The notes: generated by a model from the sequence alone, not told the origin. 64,000 nt of DNA from Paludibacteraceae bacterium (GCA_017451525.1 JAFTOD010000004.1:1-64000); one strand, 5' to 3'; positions 31,663 to 40,391 are shown, counted from the stretch's first letter. Numbers and translations are program-made.

Positions 31663-32949
31663 ATGAAAAACAAACTTACATTTCCCCTTATTTGTTGCAT
31701 AGCCATCACAATGGCAGCATGTGGTGGATCGTCTAAAGGCAAACCTATGTCAGCTGCTCAGTTAGCAGAGTATAATGAAATAGTAGCCAAAGTGCAACAA
31801 ATCGAAAATCTACTCTGTGACATCAGTGGTATGGAACCTAACGATGCTATCCAACTCTCGCAGTTGGCAAATCAGTTATGCTATACCTATGATATCAATG
31901 GCTTGGATTCTGCTTCCATTGCCAATTGCCAAGCGCTTCAACTTCGTACAGAGCAACTCAAGCAGAATATCCACCAGACTATCAAAGATAATATGCACAA
32001 TATCCAAGTGCCAGTAGTGAACGATGACGATTGCCTTGTGGAGAAGAAAACTGCATACCCCGTTTACCTCAAACGCGGCGATAAACTCTATGTGAATATC
32101 AAGACTAAACGCGCTGCCACACTCAAAGTCTATAACTACGACTCACATTCCACGCTCAAAACCATTGCTGATAAAACAGCGTTCAAGTTTAATATGGAAA
32201 TAGAGAACAGCGCTATCTATTTGGTAGAACTCAATCCTGGCAAAAGTTCGCAATACGCCTCTATTCATATCACCTACACTACCAATCAACTTGATCGCCT
32301 CACACCTGTGCAGGTCAACGAGCGCACAGTAGAAGCCAAGTCGGGTGATTTCCGTGCATGGTCTGTCAAGGGTATTAAGATGACGCCTATCTTGGATGAG
32401 CCTCGCAAATTCACACTTCGTGGGCAACTGAAGGCTGCCTTTTCTGGTTCATATCGAGGCTTGGTAGGTGTGGAAGTACCTGCTGGCGCAACAGATATTT
32501 TGTATCGCATGCGTATTTCTACTAACGAAGCTGATCGAGGTAGTGATGGTGAGTTTGATAGGAATATGAATGCGTCCTACCGCAAAATCAAGGCACTTGG
32601 TTTGCCTATATACGAATCAACCAAGAGTTCGGGTATCTTAAATACCATTTTGGGTGAATACACGCCATTGCGCGAGGAGGATGCGTATATCAATATGTTT
32701 GTATTCAATAGTTCATCGCAAGCTAAGAAGTTCCAAGACAACAAACCTACCAATCAGTTGAGTTATGATGTCAATAGTTCTATCATGGGTATGCAATCTA
32801 GCAATGGTCGTATTCCTGTGAAAGGTCGTAAAACGATCTACTTGGGCTTTGAGAACGAGCGTATGCGCTACAATAACTATGTATGGGTAGAGGTCTTGGC
32901 GGCTAAACCTATCAACGAATATTTCAAATCAGAGTATTATATTAACTAA
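31663..32949 (+). CDS. Predicted lipoprotein of unknown function
   Basis: The 428-residue protein begins with a lipoprotein signal peptide ending in MAAC (Cys20) followed by GGSSKGK. Residues about 30-110 are helical; the remainder is beta-rich, with a stretch (VYLKRGDKLYVNIKTKRAATLKVY) resembling carbohydrate- or peptide-binding beta-sandwich domains. No enzyme motif is recognised. It is the first gene of the cluster and presumably its periplasmic or surface component, matching the OmpA-domain protein further downstream. Confidence 0.75.
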   Translation: MKNKLTFPLICCIAITMAACGGSSKGKPMSAAQLAEYNEIVAKVQQIENLLCDISGMEPNDAIQLSQLANQLCYTYDINGLDSASIANCQALQLRTEQLKQNIHQTIKDNMHNIQVPVVNDDDCLVEKKTAYPVYLKRGDKLYVNIKTKRAATLKVYNYDSHSTLKTIADKTAFKFNMEIENSAIYLVELNPGKSSQYASIHITYTTNQLDRLTPVQVNERTVEAKSGDFRAWSVKGIKMTPILDEPRKFTLRGQLKAAFSGSYRGLVGVEVPAGATDILYRMRISTNEADRGSDGEFDRNMNASYRKIKALGLPIYESTKSSGILNTILGEYTPLREEDAYINMFVFNSSSQAKKFQDNKPTNQLSYDVNSSIMGMQSSNGRIPVKGRKTIYLGFENERMRYNNYVWVEVLAAKPINEYFKSEYYIN

Positions 32950-32957
32950 TCAATATT

Positions 32958-33125
32958 ATGGCAAAGATTCCAGGACTTAGTTTCTCGCTCAAGCGAGCAG
33001 TAGGTATCTCAGGCTTGAAGACCAAAGTAGCCCGAGCAGCAGGTATCCCCACCACCAAACAAGGCCTCGAGCGCAAAATCGGTGGCGCTATCCTTAAGGG
33101 CTTAACGGGCAAGAAGAGAAGATAA
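32958..33125 (+). CDS. Very small basic protein (55 aa)
   Basis: ATG 32958 opens a 55-residue frame ending at TAA 33123-33125. The product is strongly basic (SLKRAVGISGLKTKVARAAG at its core, ending TGKKRR) and could be an amphipathic helix that binds membrane or nucleic acid. It lies 8 bp after the lipoprotein stop and 29 bp before the next gene, in the typical CAATATTATG start context of this cluster, which supports it being real. Confidence 0.65.
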   Translation: MAKIPGLSFSLKRAVGISGLKTKVARAAGIPTTKQGLERKIGGAILKGLTGKKRR

Positions 33126-33154
33126 CCTTTAGAACTTTTTAAACTTATAAAATT

Positions 33155-33517
33155 ATGGGACTTTTAAATTCAATCAAAGACCACTTCACGAACGCAGAGT
33201 TCGCTGTGGCACCAAACAAGAAAGTTAAAACTATTTGTGCAGACTTCAAGAAAGCTTTTGGCTGTACTTTGGCAATCTACAAAGGCAAACAATTGGCTGA
33301 TGGCGACTTGACACTCAACCAACTCAACCAAAAGACCAGCAAGGATGTGAAAACAAGCGCAACAGCTGAGTTGAAACTCAAAGCATCGATGAAAGTAGGT
33401 GATGCAGAGAAACTCTTCAACGATCTCTTTGGTCTGATCGTACAAATCAAAGACCCAGCAGGCAAAACTTGCGTGGACAACAAACTCACCATCGGCCAAG
33501 CCGCCCGCGGCGAGTAA
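33155..33517 (+). CDS. Small protein, paralog of the product of 34250-34564
   Basis: The 120-residue protein contains KVKTICADFKKAFGCTLAIYKG (about 23-44) and KASMKVGDAEKLFNDLFGLIVQIKD (about 77-101). Both segments align with the other copy (KVKTLKAEFKKAFGSTLRVYK and KGNMQVGNFEKKVAEMYGIGVQVAN). The two-part beta-alpha pattern suggests a duplicated small fold. Function is unknown to me. It begins with a short N-terminal addition (MGLLNSIKDHFTNAEF) absent from the second copy. Confidence 0.75.
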   Translation: MGLLNSIKDHFTNAEFAVAPNKKVKTICADFKKAFGCTLAIYKGKQLADGDLTLNQLNQKTSKDVKTSATAELKLKASMKVGDAEKLFNDLFGLIVQIKDPAGKTCVDNKLTIGQAARGE

Positions 33518-33528
33518 TCCCCATCAGG

Positions 33529-33552
33529 CATAGGAGTTTAACCGCTCCTATG
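33529..33552 (+). other. Intergenic hairpin 1 of the cluster
   Basis: CATAGGAG/CTCCTATG, 8-bp stem with loop TTTAACCG. It covers ATG 33550, favouring the next start at 33580 for the following gene. No U tract follows. Confidence 0.6.
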
Positions 33553-33579
33553 ATTACAAAACAGAATCAAATTATTGCT

Positions 33580-34182
33580 ATGTCCACCTACAATCGAAAA
33601 GACGACTTATCTAAAGCTTTCAATGATTTTTGGCGAAAAGCTTTAAACTCCAAGGAAGACTTTTATTCTAAGTTAACCTTACAGGAGTTTGTTATACTCA
33701 AAAAGGCTATTACCAACATCAATAATATTGTCACAATGTTAGCAACAGAGGGATTTATCCATACTTTGAGAAATGATGGAGTTATTTCTTCTCAGCAAGA
33801 GGCAGAGATGTTACAACAACTCTTAGCTACCCATGCTAATACAAATGGTTTTGATGTCGAATATAATCAAGAAGTTAAGATTGTAGCAGAAGTAAAATGT
33901 AATATTCCAGTCAATGAAAAGTCTTTTGGTGCTGCTCAAGAGAGTAGTATCATGGATGATGTGGAGCATCTATTTAATAGCAAAAAGAAGTCTGATTTGA
34001 CGCAAAAAGCCATCAAGGACTATTACAAATTTATGGTCTTTCTAGAGGAAAAAGATGTGCAACCTTCAGCCCAAAAACTCATAAAAAAACTAACTAATAA
34101 AGGGTTTCATATTAAGGAATACGCACCTCAGATAACACTTCAAAAAGACACTGTATATTTCATTTACATAAGTACAACCTGA
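33580..34182 (+). CDS. PD-(D/E)XK-nuclease-like protein
   Basis: From ATG 33580 the protein has 200 residues. A helical N-terminal part (about 10-85) precedes GFDVEYN (Asp92) and VAEVKCNIPVN (Glu104, Lys106), then FGAAQ. The D-x11-E-x-K spacing followed by N-x-P and FGxxQ is the PD-(D/E)XK nuclease arrangement. The C-terminal tail (about 145-200) is helical and basic. Earlier frame positions (33469, 33550) are rejected because they overlap the previous gene or lie in a hairpin. Substrate unknown; confidence in nuclease activity is moderate. Confidence 0.65.
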   Translation: MSTYNRKDDLSKAFNDFWRKALNSKEDFYSKLTLQEFVILKKAITNINNIVTMLATEGFIHTLRNDGVISSQQEAEMLQQLLATHANTNGFDVEYNQEVKIVAEVKCNIPVNEKSFGAAQESSIMDDVEHLFNSKKKSDLTQKAIKDYYKFMVFLEEKDVQPSAQKLIKKLTNKGFHIKEYAPQITLQKDTVYFIYISTT

Positions 34183-34249
34183 AAATAGGACAACGCTCGC
34201 AGTCCTAAAGTTGCGGGTATTATTGATCAATTATTCAAAATTTACAACT

Positions 34250-34564
34250 ATGGCAGAAATTGCATTGAAAGGCAACATGAAGGTTAAGACCTTGAAAGCC
34301 GAATTTAAGAAAGCGTTTGGTTCTACCTTGCGCGTGTACAAAAGCGAAAGCTGCAAAGGCGCATTTGCAGATGACGATGCTACATTGGCATCCATCCGCG
34401 CAGAGGGCGCTAAGGGTGGCGAGCTCGCAGTTAAAGGTAATATGCAAGTAGGCAACTTCGAAAAGAAAGTAGCTGAAATGTATGGTATCGGCGTACAAGT
34501 AGCTAATGCTGATGACAGCAAGTTGGCTGACAACAGCGCTACTCTCGTAGGCGCAGGTAAGTAA
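34250..34564 (+). CDS. Small protein, second paralog
   Basis: From ATG 34250 (TTTACAACTATG context) the product has 104 residues: MAEIALKGNMKVKTLKAEFK, then an Asp/Ala-rich FADDDATLASIRAEGAKGG, then LAVKGNMQVGNFEKKVAEMY. The phrase KGNM(K/Q)V occurs twice, showing an internal duplication. It is paralogous to the product of 33155-33517, and the two flank the nuclease-like gene. Similar small proteins of unknown function occur in other bacteria; I recognise the type but no assigned role. Confidence 0.75.
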   Translation: MAEIALKGNMKVKTLKAEFKKAFGSTLRVYKSESCKGAFADDDATLASIRAEGAKGGELAVKGNMQVGNFEKKVAEMYGIGVQVANADDSKLADNSATLVGAGK

Positions 34565-34578
34565 TTACCACCACCAAG

Positions 34579-34604
34579 GCAGGCGGGCTTGACCGCCCAC
34601 CTGC
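34579..34604 (+). other. Intergenic hairpin 2 of the cluster
   Basis: GCAGG/CCTGC outer and GGGC/GCCC inner stems with loop TTGACC. The loop is the exact reverse complement of the hairpin 3 loop (GGTCAA). Confidence 0.6.
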
Positions 34605-34677
34605 TTACTAAGGATATCACCCGTAGTCCTCAAGTTGCGGGCAACAAACATAACAACAAATAAAAAACGAAACAATT

Positions 34678-35592
34678 ATGGCAAGTAAAGTACGCGTTTA
34701 TGGCAAGGCACAAAATCGCACTGCTTTGGGTATTGTGAATGCCTATTTAGTAATGTATCCTCATGCAACTGCGGAGGATTTGAACAAAGCATTCCCATTG
34801 GAATTGCAATCACATGGCACATGGAAATCACTCTTTCGTACCCCAAAAGAGTATGCTGCCAATGAAGCTAACCAAGGTCTTTGGTTCGCAGAGGAAGATG
34901 AGATTCTCCACCTGCAAGATGGTACCCAATTAATATTCCTAAAACTCTGGCCCAAAGACAAATTTGACAACATCGTTAATCATGCCAAATTATATGACAT
35001 CGAGATTGCTGAATTTGAGAAAGGTGAGAAAGGCACTAAAGGCGGTTATCGTCTTGAGTATCTCAACGGCTATGTTCCACCTGTACCAACCAAGAAAGGT
35101 ATGCCTAAATGGTTGTTGGCACTCATCGCTGTATTGGGCTTGGCAGTAGTAGCATTGCTCCTCTTCTTGCTCCTTGGCAAGAAAGCAGAGCCACAAATCG
35201 TAGAGGTAGAGAAAGTGGTAGTGGTACACGATACACTCTATATTCAACAAATCGCTGAGATTGAGAAGAACTTCAACGCTGCTCAGTTTGAACAAGGCAA
35301 AGCCGACCTCAATGAGGACGCAAAATTCGTATTGCACGATTTGGCTAAAGTGCTGAATGCACACACCGACATCAAACTCACAATCAAAGGTCACACTTCC
35401 GCAGAAGGCGATGCGGCTTTCAACCAAAAACTGTCTGAAGCACGCGCGAAAGCAGCTGTGGACTTCTTGGTAGAGCGCGAAGGCGTTGCTGTAGAGCAAT
35501 TGTCATACGCTGGCATGGGTAGCTCAGAGTTGAAGAACGCAGACAACCCAATGGCACCAGAAAACCGCCGTACCGAATTTATTATCGAATAA
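34678..35592 (+). CDS. OmpA-domain protein with central membrane segment
   Basis: The 304-residue protein has three parts. An N-terminal cytoplasmic domain (about 1-135; VRVYGKAQNRTALGIVNAYL) is found in hypothetical proteins but has no role I know. A single membrane helix follows (about 142-163; WLLALIAVLGLAVVALLLFL). The periplasmic C-terminal OmpA/MotB-like peptidoglycan-binding domain is at about 200-304 (LTIKGHTSAEGDAAFNQKLS, SEARAKAAVDFL, NRRTEFIIE). It therefore links a cytoplasmic domain to the cell wall, in the manner of anchors and stators. Confidence 0.82.
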   Translation: MASKVRVYGKAQNRTALGIVNAYLVMYPHATAEDLNKAFPLELQSHGTWKSLFRTPKEYAANEANQGLWFAEEDEILHLQDGTQLIFLKLWPKDKFDNIVNHAKLYDIEIAEFEKGEKGTKGGYRLEYLNGYVPPVPTKKGMPKWLLALIAVLGLAVVALLLFLLLGKKAEPQIVEVEKVVVVHDTLYIQQIAEIEKNFNAAQFEQGKADLNEDAKFVLHDLAKVLNAHTDIKLTIKGHTSAEGDAAFNQKLSEARAKAAVDFLVEREGVAVEQLSYAGMGSSELKNADNPMAPENRRTEFIIE

Positions 35593-35617
35593 TCACTCTT
35601 TAATAACTATCACAAAC

Positions 35618-36022
35618 ATGAAAACGAATTCTAAAGCATTAGCATCATTCCTGGCAGCAGCTGTCTGGGCTGATGGCGAATACTGCGAGTTTGAGCAATC
35701 GCTCGTAGCAGACATGGGGGATCTATTGGATGCAAAGACCCTTACACAAGATTTAGAGGCAGCTATCGCTGCTACCGAGAATATGTCAGGCGACGAACTG
35801 ACCGCACATTTGGAAGAGGCAGTTAAGCAAGTGGATGCAACTGAGAAAGAGGGTATCCTGACTCTCTGTTTGCAAATGCTCTGCTCTGATGCATTTTTGT
35901 CATTGGATGAGGTAGAGAACTTCTTCACTTTCGCTGAATTGCTCGGCGTGGACGAAGACGATGCACAAGCTATTCTCGATGTGTTCATCGACGAAGAGGA
36001 AGACTTAATTATCGAAGAGTAA
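35618..36022 (+). CDS. TerB-like acidic protein
   Basis: The 134-residue helical protein has the TerB-like layout: two similar halves with acidic residues in LAAAVWADGEYCEFEQSL (about 12-29) and CLQMLCSDAFLSLDEVENF (about 86-104), and a very acidic tail (FIDEEEDLIIEE). TerB-type proteins bind metal ions and occur in tellurite-resistance, stress and phage-defence contexts. It follows the OmpA-domain gene by 25 bp. Confidence 0.7.
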   Translation: MKTNSKALASFLAAAVWADGEYCEFEQSLVADMGDLLDAKTLTQDLEAAIAATENMSGDELTAHLEEAVKQVDATEKEGILTLCLQMLCSDAFLSLDEVENFFTFAELLGVDEDDAQAILDVFIDEEEDLIIEE

Positions 36023-36047
36023 TCAACCAATAAAAAGGAATACAACT

Positions 36048-36314
36048 ATGGCTATACAAAAAACAGCAGCTGGTAAGGTTGATAAACGTACCAAGGAATA
36101 TAAGGAGATGGTAGCACGCGCTAAGAAAGCGCGCGCAGCTTTGAAGAAAGAATCTAAAAAATCTACCGTTAAGAAGTCTTCTAAAGCAGGTCGCCGTCAA
36201 GATGGCCATCTCGACCAACGCACCAAAGCGGGTAAAGAGGCAGCAGCACGCATGGCTGCAGCTCGCAAGGCTAAAGGCAGCTTGAAGAACAAAATCAAAA
36301 ACCTCTTCAAGTAA
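36048..36314 (+). CDS. Lysine-rich small protein (88 aa)
   Basis: The product is about one quarter lysine plus many Arg and Ala (KARAALKKESKKSTVKKSSK), resembling histone H1-like or other nucleic-acid-binding basic proteins. Two repeats of (D)xRTKxxKE (DKRTKEYKE, DQRTKAGKE) are visible. It lies 25 bp after the TerB-like gene, so an acidic and a basic protein are made together. No enzyme motif. Confidence 0.7.
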   Translation: MAIQKTAAGKVDKRTKEYKEMVARAKKARAALKKESKKSTVKKSSKAGRRQDGHLDQRTKAGKEAAARMAAARKAKGSLKNKIKNLFK

Positions 36315-36347
36315 ACTTCCATCGCCCCCGATGGGGATATAAACAAG

Positions 36348-36373
36348 GCAGAGGAGCGGTCAAGCTCCTCTGC
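36348..36373 (+). other. Intergenic hairpin 3 of the cluster
   Basis: A perfect 10-bp stem, GCAGAGGAGC/GCTCCTCTGC, with loop GGTCAA; no U tract follows. Confidence 0.65.
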
Positions 36374-36410
36374 TCACAAAGAATTACAACTATTTAATAA
36401 CGATTGCATT

Positions 36411-37025
36411 ATGGCAACCTACAAAGACTTAATCCTGCAACATTGTGCAGGGATTGTAGAGCAAGTGCTGAATAACACGGAACGCTATCGAGTAGGATCA
36501 GGTAAGATACCTGTACCCAAAGAACCTATACTCTATCGATGGTGGTTTCCCGCTAACTCTGAAGTCGTGACCATGTTGCGCGCGTGGAGAGGTAAGGACA
36601 GTAAGGAGCCAACCAACTTGCTTGAAGGGGTATTGACACGCGAGATAGAGGGAAAGACCTACTATGCGTTGTATTTTGGCAAAAGTAATAAGGGATATCG
36701 TCGTTATATACAGCATAGTACGGGCAATATTCACACCTCTACCCTGCGCAGAACTATCCATAGTCTGCTGACGGATGAGGATTACAACAAACCCATTCAC
36801 GAACCGCAGATTGATAACATACTTAAAGACTGCTACTTCGAGTGGGCAGTTATTGACAAAGAAGAAGAGAGCTTGGTGGAGTGCATCGAAGCGATATGCA
36901 TTGTGCACGGCACCTATCCACTCAATATCGATGGCAATCCCGCTATCAATGAGACATGGCGCGAGCATATGATGAATAAGCGCGGAAAAGTGAAAGATAA
37001 AATAATATTAACCCTTAAAAACTAA
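36411..37025 (+). CDS. GIY-YIG-like nuclease domain protein
   Basis: The 204-residue protein shows the GIY-YIG arrangement: ILYRWWFP (40-47, GIY strand), YYALYFGKSNKGYRRY (84-99, YIG strand, with conserved Gly and Arg), then TSTLRRTIHSLL. An EEESLVECIE helix follows, and finally NIDGNPAIN, the Asn-containing C-terminal element. This fits the branch in which STLR and NxxGNP are typical. Such domains cut DNA in repair, restriction and homing. It follows hairpin 3 and precedes a coiled-coil gene by 5 bp. Confidence 0.7.
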   Translation: MATYKDLILQHCAGIVEQVLNNTERYRVGSGKIPVPKEPILYRWWFPANSEVVTMLRAWRGKDSKEPTNLLEGVLTREIEGKTYYALYFGKSNKGYRRYIQHSTGNIHTSTLRRTIHSLLTDEDYNKPIHEPQIDNILKDCYFEWAVIDKEEESLVECIEAICIVHGTYPLNIDGNPAINETWREHMMNKRGKVKDKIILTLKN

Positions 37026-37030
37026 TCATT

Positions 37031-37282
37031 ATGAGTTTGGAGTATTACAAAAAGCAAATGGTGGATTTGCGTGCCAAATTGCAAAAAGAGAAAGATGCAA
37101 AGAAAAAAGACAATGAGTATTACGCTCGTATGGTGAAGTTCTCATCTACGCCAAGTGGTAAAGCTTCTTATCGCAAGTCAAAGATTGACCGCTCAGCTTC
37201 ACATGATCGCCAGATAGATTACATCAAGCGTCAAATTGAAAACTGCAAAGAGAACATCGCTCGTGAACGCAAGCGCAAATAA
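37031..37282 (+). CDS. Small coiled-coil protein (83 aa)
   Basis: The product is Lys/Glu-rich and almost wholly helical (DLRAKLQKEKDAKKKDNEYY, then IDYIKRQIENCKENIARE). SGKASYRKSKIDRSASHDRQ lies in the middle. I recognise this as a recurrent small protein type without an assigned role. It begins 5 bp after the GIY-YIG-like gene, indicating co-expression. Confidence 0.7.
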   Translation: MSLEYYKKQMVDLRAKLQKEKDAKKKDNEYYARMVKFSSTPSGKASYRKSKIDRSASHDRQIDYIKRQIENCKENIARERKRK

Positions 37283-37293
37283 AATCATTAGGT

Positions 37294-37315
37294 CAGCGGG
37301 ATTGGTTTTCCGCTG
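37294..37315 (+). other. Intergenic hairpin 4 of the cluster
   Basis: CAGCGG/CCGCTG, 6-bp stem with loop GATTGGTTTT, between the two coiled-coil genes. Confidence 0.5.
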
Positions 37316-37343
37316 GCTTGCAAAGAAAAAGAAAATCATAAAT

Positions 37344-38696
37344 ATGGATCTAAGTAATTTTTCAAGCAAAGCCCAAGGGTTATTGGGTAAAATGTCGGAA
37401 GTAACACAAGAATTTTCTGAAAAGGCAGAGCAACGTGCTGCTGAACGAAAAGAACAAAAGGCGAAAGACCAAGCAATGAAAGAGGAGGCTCTTCGCTTAG
37501 AGGCTGAAGAAGCGTCAGGATATTATATCCGCGATGGAAAACTGATTATAAGTACCATTGATGGTATGAAGCAATGGTTAAATAATTTAGGAAAAGATAC
37601 AACCCCTGCTTTGATGCAAACTTTACAAATGCAGTTACAAGTACTGAAGCATGTTCAATCTCCATCTATGACTGGCATGGCTCTAGATAATATGATTCTA
37701 TGTCTGGACAAAGCAGTCAAATCAGCAAGCAGTGAAGTAGAGTTGAGCAATATCAGGGAGTCGTTTGCTTCCATGATACAGAGTTATTTCTTTATGCAAG
37801 AAGCAAATCTAAGATGCGCTCAATTGAAAAATAAGGAAGAAGGAAATCAATTGCTCAATCAAGCAGGGGAAATATTATCGGAAGCTGTGACAAAAACTGC
37901 ACAAGCTTTGACTAAGAATGAAATAGATATGACAAAGACTATTGTGCGTAATATTTTTGACACGACAGAGAAACAACAAGGATATTTAAAACAACTATTC
38001 TCTTGGTTTGGTAATAAAAAGGAGGTTCAATCAAAAGAAAAAGAATTTTATCAAACTTTGGAAATGTTATTTGAAACTTTTGATTTGCATGCAGAATTAC
38101 TTGGGGCTTCAATTCTGATAAAGGGTATGTTATCGCGATATAGAAAAGCACTGGTTGAATATCGTACGGATGAAAAGATACAAATGTATATAGATAGAGG
38201 ACATGTAATTGATACTCAAAAAATTGCAGGTTTATCCAAAGGGCTTGTAGATACAACCAATTCACTCATTGGCCCAGCTAAAATAGGGGCAATATCAGGG
38301 ATTGCTCAATCTTTAAATTCTATAGTCGGTTTGATTACAGATCGTATCAATAGCAATAAGAAAGGATTAGATATTAAAGCATATTGCACGTTGCAAGACG
38401 CGCTTGAAACAGATTGTGAGCATCTACAAAAAGAATTAGAGATACGAGAGAGCGAACGTCAAGAACTTAAAAATCAGCTCAAAGAAATAGGATTACTTCA
38501 ATTCGCGCAGAAAAAAGAACTTCAAGAAAAGATTGTTAAAAAGACTGCAGAAAAGGATGCAATATATAATTCGCTCAAGTTGACCCGCGATAGGATAGCG
38601 GAGATGAAACAGATGTTCCCAGATTCGTATGCAATGAAAGCCGAATTAGAAAAATACGAAGAAAATCTGTTAGTAATTGAAAACAAGTTTCTATAA
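37344..38696 (+). CDS. Coiled-coil protein of unknown function
   Basis: From ATG 37344 the protein has 450 residues. It is helical, with a charged N-terminal coiled coil (about 20-60; FSEKAEQRAAERKEQKAKDQ) and a long C-terminal one (about 350-450). A middle part (about 215-320) contains a short hydrophobic segment near GPAKIGAISGIAQSLNSIVG. No catalytic motif is recognised. The frame extends to 37236 but that would run back through the previous gene's end. It lies 3 bp before the ion-channel gene, so tight translational coupling is expected; it might be a cytoplasmic partner of the channel. Confidence 0.7.
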   Translation: MDLSNFSSKAQGLLGKMSEVTQEFSEKAEQRAAERKEQKAKDQAMKEEALRLEAEEASGYYIRDGKLIISTIDGMKQWLNNLGKDTTPALMQTLQMQLQVLKHVQSPSMTGMALDNMILCLDKAVKSASSEVELSNIRESFASMIQSYFFMQEANLRCAQLKNKEEGNQLLNQAGEILSEAVTKTAQALTKNEIDMTKTIVRNIFDTTEKQQGYLKQLFSWFGNKKEVQSKEKEFYQTLEMLFETFDLHAELLGASILIKGMLSRYRKALVEYRTDEKIQMYIDRGHVIDTQKIAGLSKGLVDTTNSLIGPAKIGAISGIAQSLNSIVGLITDRINSNKKGLDIKAYCTLQDALETDCEHLQKELEIRESERQELKNQLKEIGLLQFAQKKELQEKIVKKTAEKDAIYNSLKLTRDRIAEMKQMFPDSYAMKAELEKYEENLLVIENKFL

Positions 38697-38699
38697 TCT

Positions 38700-40391
38700 A
38701 TGAACTCAAAACTCCTTACTTTCAAACAAGAACTTAATCGCGTCTTTGATGATAACTTGCACACTAAACAATGGCATAACCTTTTGGATTATGCTATCAT
38801 CGGTTTTATTGTTCTATCCACCATCGAAGTATTCCTTTCTACATACGATAGTATTGTAGAACGATATGGCGTATGGCTACATGCTATTGATTATTTAACA
38901 ACCGCTTTCTTTACCATAGAGGTTAGTTTGCGTATCTGGAATGCCGACCAGTTAGACCCTAAATACAAAGGCTTCTGGGGACGCATGCGTTATTGCTTCT
39001 CTTTCTATGGATTGATTGATATCCTATCTACCTATCCGTTCTACTTGCACTTCTTTATGCCTATCCCATACGTGGCACTCAAGGCACTGCGTATTGCTCG
39101 TCTGCTGCGTATCTTCCGCTATATGAAGGCATTTAGTATCCTATCGCGTGCTATACGAGCAAAGAAGAACGAGATGATAGTATCGCTTCAGTTCTTAGCT
39201 ATTGTCACGCTGATACTATCTTTTGTACTTTTCTTTGTAGAGCATGAAGCACAACCAGAGGTCTATGACAATGGTTGGACATCCGTGGTATGGGCTTTTG
39301 CGCAGTATATCGGCGACCCAGGCAACTTTGCTGATACACCACCTATCACCTTCACAGGACGCATCATTGCCTGTATCATCGGTATATTAGGTATTGCTAT
39401 ATTCGCCGTGCCTGCCGGATTGATTGGCTCCGCCTTCACCGAAGTGATGGAGAAAGATGAAAAGAAGGAGAAGATAGAGGGTTGGAAAGAGCGCCTGCAC
39501 TTAGCATTTGAGCGCAAAGAGGATAGATTGACTAATTTTCAAATAGTACCTCGTTATTTATCTGTAACAGAGATACAAGCGCGTCTAGGATTAAAAGAAG
39601 ACGAAATATTTGAGGCTGTTTCCAATAGCGATGACTTTCGCTTTACCAATTTAGCATGTACTCGTCCTGCCGATGAGCATCCTGAAGATAAATTAGCGAT
39701 CGAACATTTTACCGTTAATACATGCTATGGACAATGCATTGATCGCGGATCAAAAATTACTATTTACACACCGTCTAATATTGTTGATCCTATCATGGGT
39801 TGGTGGGGATACTATTTGGCAAAGATTGGTGGATTCAATTATATAAGTCGTGAATTAGGAGAAACAAGACCATATGGCTCATTCTATGTTTACGACAAGA
39901 GTAAAAATATAGAAGGAGGAGAAGAATGCTTAGCTGATATCAATCGTCTTGCCAATAGCGATGACCATTGGGTTATATCTGTTTTAGCCGCAAGCGGTGC
40001 CAATGAACCGACTTTCCCTACACAATTCCACTTTACCTATGGTGCCAAAAAGGGAGACGAGACATACGATGACCCTAATATTACTTTAAATGACATTGCT
40101 ACTTTTGAGCAGATATATCAAGCATTTAATAGTTTGTTATCAGAGAAATATCAATTTTCAGCTGACAAACAGCGCTATCACACCAATGCTTCTAAGTTGT
40201 TTTTTGCACGCCAACTAGAGCATAAACTCAATGCCATATCATTGCGCATAGCGTGGAGTGTCACTTGTTGGGATATGCGTGCTATTCAGATTGCACAGGA
40301 CTTGGCGCAAATTATTAACCAACAAATCAATCATTGCGATAATCCGATAGTTCCTGAGCTCAAAAAGAAGGGTATTGGATATAATGCATAA
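38700..40391 (+). CDS. Voltage-sensor-type ion channel with atypical filter and long C-terminus
   Basis: The 563-residue protein has a six-helix ion transport domain in its first ~255 residues. S4 carries repeated arginines (ALRIARLLRIFRYMKAF, about 125-141). The pore helix and filter read WAFAQYIGDPGNF (about 198-210) instead of the potassium TVGYG, and S6 ends FAVPAGLIGSAF. A cytoplasmic domain of ~300 residues (about 260-563) follows; I do not recognise it. Ion selectivity cannot be assigned. It is the penultimate gene of the cluster, and its stop overlaps the next gene by 8 bp. Confidence 0.85.
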   Translation: MNSKLLTFKQELNRVFDDNLHTKQWHNLLDYAIIGFIVLSTIEVFLSTYDSIVERYGVWLHAIDYLTTAFFTIEVSLRIWNADQLDPKYKGFWGRMRYCFSFYGLIDILSTYPFYLHFFMPIPYVALKALRIARLLRIFRYMKAFSILSRAIRAKKNEMIVSLQFLAIVTLILSFVLFFVEHEAQPEVYDNGWTSVVWAFAQYIGDPGNFADTPPITFTGRIIACIIGILGIAIFAVPAGLIGSAFTEVMEKDEKKEKIEGWKERLHLAFERKEDRLTNFQIVPRYLSVTEIQARLGLKEDEIFEAVSNSDDFRFTNLACTRPADEHPEDKLAIEHFTVNTCYGQCIDRGSKITIYTPSNIVDPIMGWWGYYLAKIGGFNYISRELGETRPYGSFYVYDKSKNIEGGEECLADINRLANSDDHWVISVLAASGANEPTFPTQFHFTYGAKKGDETYDDPNITLNDIATFEQIYQAFNSLLSEKYQFSADKQRYHTNASKLFFARQLEHKLNAISLRIAWSVTCWDMRAIQIAQDLAQIINQQINHCDNPIVPELKKKGIGYNA

